From Massilia sp. Leaf139 (GTDB taxonomy: Bacteria > Pseudomonadota > Gammaproteobacteria > Burkholderiales > Burkholderiaceae_D): a DNA stretch of 64,000 bases. The position numbers and the translations under genes were made by a program. The notes under the pieces are model-generated. The model was not told the origin of the DNA and ran no database searches. It saw nothing but the letters and a program-made list of their open reading frames with translations. Where the stretch lies: the NCBI RefSeq assembly GCF_001424165.1, contig NZ_LMOJ01000025.1:62001-126000 (forward strand), given 5' to 3'. This document shows, piece after piece, positions 61,335 through 64,000 of the stretch; position 1 is the stretch's first letter; the number at the start of each line of letters is the position of its first letter.

Positions 61335-61361
61335 GGGGTGAAGCGCCGAGCGACTCACCCC
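61335..61361 (-). terminator. Possible terminator after petC
   Basis: GGGGTGA (61335-61341) pairs with TCACCCC (61355-61361), with inner CGC/GCG pairing; the minus strand continues TTTGTTTCTT. It is between petC and sspA, so it may reduce read-through into sspA. Confidence 0.5.
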
Positions 61362-61378
61362 GAATAATAATTGCCCGT

Positions 61379-61384
61379 ATTATA
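61379..61384 (-). promoter_or_regulatory. Possible -10 of an sspA promoter
   Basis: Perfect TATAAT on the minus strand, 70 bp upstream of sspA. The -35 region is poor. It also lies within a TTGCCCG...CGGGCAA inverted repeat. Since the terminator-like hairpin follows it, initiated RNA would carry that hairpin in its leader. Confidence 0.4.
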
Positions 61385-61407
61385 GCCAAGCGGGCAATGA
61401 AAACGAA

Positions 61408-62169
61408 TTACTTCAGATTTTTCCAGTAGGATTCGTTCAACCGCCAGGCCAGGAAAGCAAATACTGACAGGAAAATCAGCACGATAGCACCGAGTTTCTT
61501 GCGCGTGCCTTGCGCTGGCTCAGCCATCCAGCTGAGGTAGGCAACCAGGTCGGCTGTCGCGGTGTCGAAGTCAGTAGCGGACATCGTTCCCGGCGCGACC
61601 TGCTCCCAGCCAGCGAAGGTGTGAATCTTCTTGCTGGCGTCGTGTGGATCGACCGCTTCGACCATTTTAGGCGTACGCACGCCCTGCAGCTGCCACATCG
61701 CGTGCGGCATGGCCACGTTCGGCACCACCATATTGTTCCAGCCGGTCGGGCGAGTATCGTCCTTGTAGAAGGTGCGCAGATAGGTGTACAGGTAGTCGGC
61801 GCCGCTGCCCGCTGGCGACGATTTGGCACGCGCAATCACCGACAAATCCGGCGGCACCGCGCCGAACCAGGCCTTGGCGTCTTCCGGGCGCATGGCCGTC
61901 TTCATCAGCTCGCCCACTTTGTCGGCGGAGAACAACAAATTGGTCTTGATCTGCTCTTCGGACAGGCCGAGGTCGCGCAGACGGTTGTAGCGCATCGACG
62001 CGGCCGAGTGGCAGTTCAGGCAATAGTTGACGAACAGCTTGGCGCCGTTTTGCAGCGACGCCATGTCGCTGCGTTCCGGTGCGCGGTCGAGCGCGAAGCC
62101 GCCTTCGCTCGCGAATACCAGTCCCGGCACCAGCGCCAGGACTGCAATCAGTTTCTTGGTGAAGTTCAT
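61408..62169 (-). CDS. petC: Ubiquinol-cytochrome c reductase, cytochrome c1
   Basis: Haem-c subunit of the bc1 complex, 253 residues, on the periplasmic side. Signal peptide MNFTKKLIAVLALVPGLVFA. Haem is bound at CLNCHSAASMRYNRLRDLGL (CxxCH near residue 50); the axial Met is in VVPNVAMPHAMWQLQGV near 152. A C-terminal anchor helix GAIVLIFLSVFAFLAWRLNE holds it in the membrane. It passes electrons from the Rieske centre to soluble cytochrome c. It follows petB by 27 bp. Confidence 0.97.
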   Translation of the reverse strand: MNFTKKLIAVLALVPGLVFASEGGFALDRAPERSDMASLQNGAKLFVNYCLNCHSAASMRYNRLRDLGLSEEQIKTNLLFSADKVGELMKTAMRPEDAKAWFGAVPPDLSVIARAKSSPAGSGADYLYTYLRTFYKDDTRPTGWNNMVVPNVAMPHAMWQLQGVRTPKMVEAVDPHDASKKIHTFAGWEQVAPGTMSATDFDTATADLVAYLSWMAEPAQGTRKKLGAIVLIFLSVFAFLAWRLNESYWKNLK

Positions 62170-62196
62170 GGTTGTCCTTAAGCTTGAGTCCGTCGA

Positions 62197-63612
62197 TCAA
62201 TGCGGATGGAAGGTCACGCGCGTCGGCACCGGCTTGAACCGGCCGGCGGCGCTCCACCACGGCATCAGGAGGAAGAAGCTGAAGTACAACAGCGTGCACA
62301 CCTGGGAAATCAGGGTATAGGCCGGCGTCGGCAGCTGGGTACCGAGATAGCCGAGCGCGACGAACGACAGGCCGAACAGCCAGTACACCCACTTGTGCCA
62401 GTCCGGACGGTAGCGGATCGAACGCACCGGCGAGTGATCCAGCCACGGCAGTGCGCCGATGATCACGACCGACGAACCGAACAGCACCACGCCCCAGAAT
62501 TTCGCTTCCAGCACCTGCGGCAGCATGCCGATGATCAGGAGCAGGGCGATGACCGCGATCGCGACCTTGGCCTTGAAGGACAGGCGCGACTTCATCCAGA
62601 TGAAGACCACGTATAGGGCGATGGCCGCCATCAGCACGTACATGAAGTCGGCCGTGGTCGCACGCAGCACCGAATAGAAGGGCGTGAAATACCAGGTCGG
62701 CGCGATGTGCGGCGGCGTCTTCATCGAATCGGCCGGAATGAAGTTGTTGTACTCGAGGAAGTAGCCGCCCATTTCCGGGGCGAAGAACACGACCGCCGAG
62801 AAAATCAGCAGGAACATCGACACGCCGAACAAGTCCTTGGTCGTGTAGTACGGGTGCGACGGAATCGCGTCGAGCGGGTGACCGTCCGGGCCGATGTGTT
62901 CCTTGACTTCGATGCCGTCCGGGTTGTTCGAGCCGACTTCGTGCAGCGCGATCAGGTGCGCCGCGACCAGGCCCAGCAGCACCAGCGGCAGGGCGATGAC
63001 GTGGAAGGCGAAGAAGCGGTTCAGGGTGGCGTCCGAGACGACGTAGTCGCCGCGGATCCAGAGGGACAGATCCGGGCCGATGACGGGAATCGCACCGAAC
63101 AGATTGACGATCACCTGGGCGCCCCAGTACGACATCTGACCCCAAGGCAGCAGGTAGCCGAAGAAGGCTTCGGCCATCAGGCAAAGGAAGATCGCGAAAC
63201 CGAAGATCCAGATCAATTCGCGCGGCTTGCGGTAGGAACCGTAGAGCAGGCCACGGGTCATATGCAGGTAGACGACGATGAAGAAGGCCGACGCGCCGGT
63301 CGAGTGCATGTAGCGCACCAGCCAGCCCCACGGCACTTCACGCATGATGTATTCAACCGAACCAAAGGCGAGATTCGCATCCGGTTTGTAGTGCATCGTC
63401 AGGAAGATGCCGGTCACGATTTGCAGCACCAGGATCAGCATCGCCAGCGAGCCGAACAGGTACCAGATATTGAAGTTTTTCGGGGCGTAGTACTTGCCCC
63501 ATTGGTCGTTCCACAGCTTCGACAGCGGGAAGCGATCGTCGACCCAGGCCAAGGCCTTGTGGCCGGCCGGCGCGTTGGCCGGCAATTTGGTTTCCTTGAA
63601 TGCGGCGCCCAT
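62197..63612 (-). CDS. petB: Ubiquinol-cytochrome c reductase, cytochrome b
   Basis: Membrane core of the bc1 complex, 471 residues, with two b haems and the quinol sites. Haem-ligand His residues are in WLVRYMHSTGASAFFIVVYL with VYLHMTRG, and in FFAFHVIALPLVLLGLVAAH followed by LIALHEVGSNNPDG. The Qo loop PEWY motif is PTWY here (PPHIAPTWYFTPFYSVLR near residue 290), a variant close to the PVWY seen in other betaproteobacteria. About ten hydrophobic segments are present, including extra C-terminal helices. It begins one base after the Rieske stop. Confidence 0.97.
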   Translation of the reverse strand: MGAAFKETKLPANAPAGHKALAWVDDRFPLSKLWNDQWGKYYAPKNFNIWYLFGSLAMLILVLQIVTGIFLTMHYKPDANLAFGSVEYIMREVPWGWLVRYMHSTGASAFFIVVYLHMTRGLLYGSYRKPRELIWIFGFAIFLCLMAEAFFGYLLPWGQMSYWGAQVIVNLFGAIPVIGPDLSLWIRGDYVVSDATLNRFFAFHVIALPLVLLGLVAAHLIALHEVGSNNPDGIEVKEHIGPDGHPLDAIPSHPYYTTKDLFGVSMFLLIFSAVVFFAPEMGGYFLEYNNFIPADSMKTPPHIAPTWYFTPFYSVLRATTADFMYVLMAAIALYVVFIWMKSRLSFKAKVAIAVIALLLIIGMLPQVLEAKFWGVVLFGSSVVIIGALPWLDHSPVRSIRYRPDWHKWVYWLFGLSFVALGYLGTQLPTPAYTLISQVCTLLYFSFFLLMPWWSAAGRFKPVPTRVTFHPH

Positions 63613-63613
63613 G

Positions 63614-64000
63614 TTATGCCTCGCCTTTCTCGTCTTTGCCGATCACGATCTTGTTGTCGGACAGGTACATGTAAGGCGGGATGTCCATGTTCGTCGGGGC
63701 CGGTTTGTTCTTGAACACGCGGCCGGCCAGGTCGAAGGTGGAGCCATGGCAGGGACAGAGGAAGCCGCCGTGCCAGTCGTCGGGCAGGTTCGGCTGCGGC
63801 CCTTCGCTCAGGCGCGAGGAGGGCGAGCAGCCCAAGTGCGAGCAGATGCCGACGGTGACCAGCACCTCTTTATGCTCGGGACGGGCGCGGAATTCGTTCT
63901 TCGCGTAGGCCGGCATGTCGAGCTGGAAGATTTTTTCGGAGTTCGGATCGGCAACGAGTGCGTCGTTCTTCGGCAGGCTGGCGAGCATTTCCGGCGTGCG
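63614..64000 (-). CDS. petA: Ubiquinol-cytochrome c reductase iron-sulphur subunit (5' end cut off)
   Basis: Rieske [2Fe-2S] subunit of the bc1 complex; the frame is open to the right edge, so the N-terminal Tat/membrane anchor is missing from the window. Cluster ligands are in ICSHLGCSPSSRLSEG and FLCPCHGSTFDLAGRVFKNK, giving the CxH and CxxH pairs plus the structural disulphide cysteines. It ends MYLSDNKIVIGKDEKGEA. It is the first gene of petABC and transfers electrons from quinol to cytochrome c1. Confidence 0.96.
   Translation of the reverse strand, partial: RTPEMLASLPKNDALVADPNSEKIFQLDMPAYAKNEFRARPEHKEVLVTVGICSHLGCSPSSRLSEGPQPNLPDDWHGGFLCPCHGSTFDLAGRVFKNKPAPTNMDIPPYMYLSDNKIVIGKDEKGEA

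Overview
The window looks like a chromosomal segment of a GC-rich betaproteobacterium, most likely Oxalobacteraceae (Massilia, Telluria or Duganella type). The evidence is gene content and order: a complete-looking exosortase A (XrtA)/PEP-CTERM exopolysaccharide locus, the petABC-sspA-sspB block typical of betaproteobacteria, a Tad pilus locus, and an alpha-glucoside locus with its own TonB-dependent receptor. The genus is inferred; no rRNA is present.

Positions 1-16.2 kb hold the XrtA exopolysaccharide locus. A long minus-strand operon runs from the chain-length protein (14230) through tyrosine kinase, outer-membrane barrel, ATPase, deacetylase, glycosyltransferases, exosortase A and amidotransferase to a glycosyltransferase cut by the left edge. 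Many genes overlap by ATGA, which points to translational coupling. On the plus strand lie a secreted trypsin-like protease and the outer-membrane export lipoprotein. Positions 16.3-20.4 kb hold a four-gene cassette (Tat-type secreted protein, PqqD-like chaperone, HprK-related kinase, nucleotidyltransferase) and then a PEP-CTERM protein. Both units have sigma-54-type promoters with a shared upstream block. Positions 20.6-26.4 kb hold, on the minus strand, the PrsT-type TPR lipoprotein, a FeeM-like N-acyl amino acid synthase, a ThiF/E1-like enzyme and a nitroreductase.

Positions 27-36.4 kb hold a sugar locus: TonB-dependent receptor, divergent LacI regulator with two operator-like sites, GH65 phosphorylase, beta-phosphoglucomutase, MFS transporter, then an unrelated flavin monooxygenase. 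Positions 36.4-44.6 kb hold fused isobutyryl-CoA mutase IcmF, a fused indolepyruvate ferredoxin oxidoreductase and a LysR regulator. A 20-bp palindrome and a large nested inverted repeat lie between the two enzymes. Positions 44.7-47 kb hold convergent HD-GYP and GGDEF genes for cyclic-di-GMP turnover.

Positions 47.3-58.1 kb hold a Tad/Flp pilus locus (Flp pilin, TadV, an AAA ATPase, RcpC/CpaB, secretin, lipoprotein, TadZ, TadA, TadB, TadC, TPR-LytR_C protein) with no TadE/F/G minor pilins in view. Positions 58-64 kb hold small envelope proteins, tRNA-Thr(TGT), sspB, sspA and the cytochrome bc1 genes; the Rieske gene is cut by the right edge.

The best candidates for something undescribed are the RRE-like/kinase/nucleotidyltransferase cassette with its secreted candidate substrate under sigma-54 control, and the FeeM-ThiF-nitroreductase trio.
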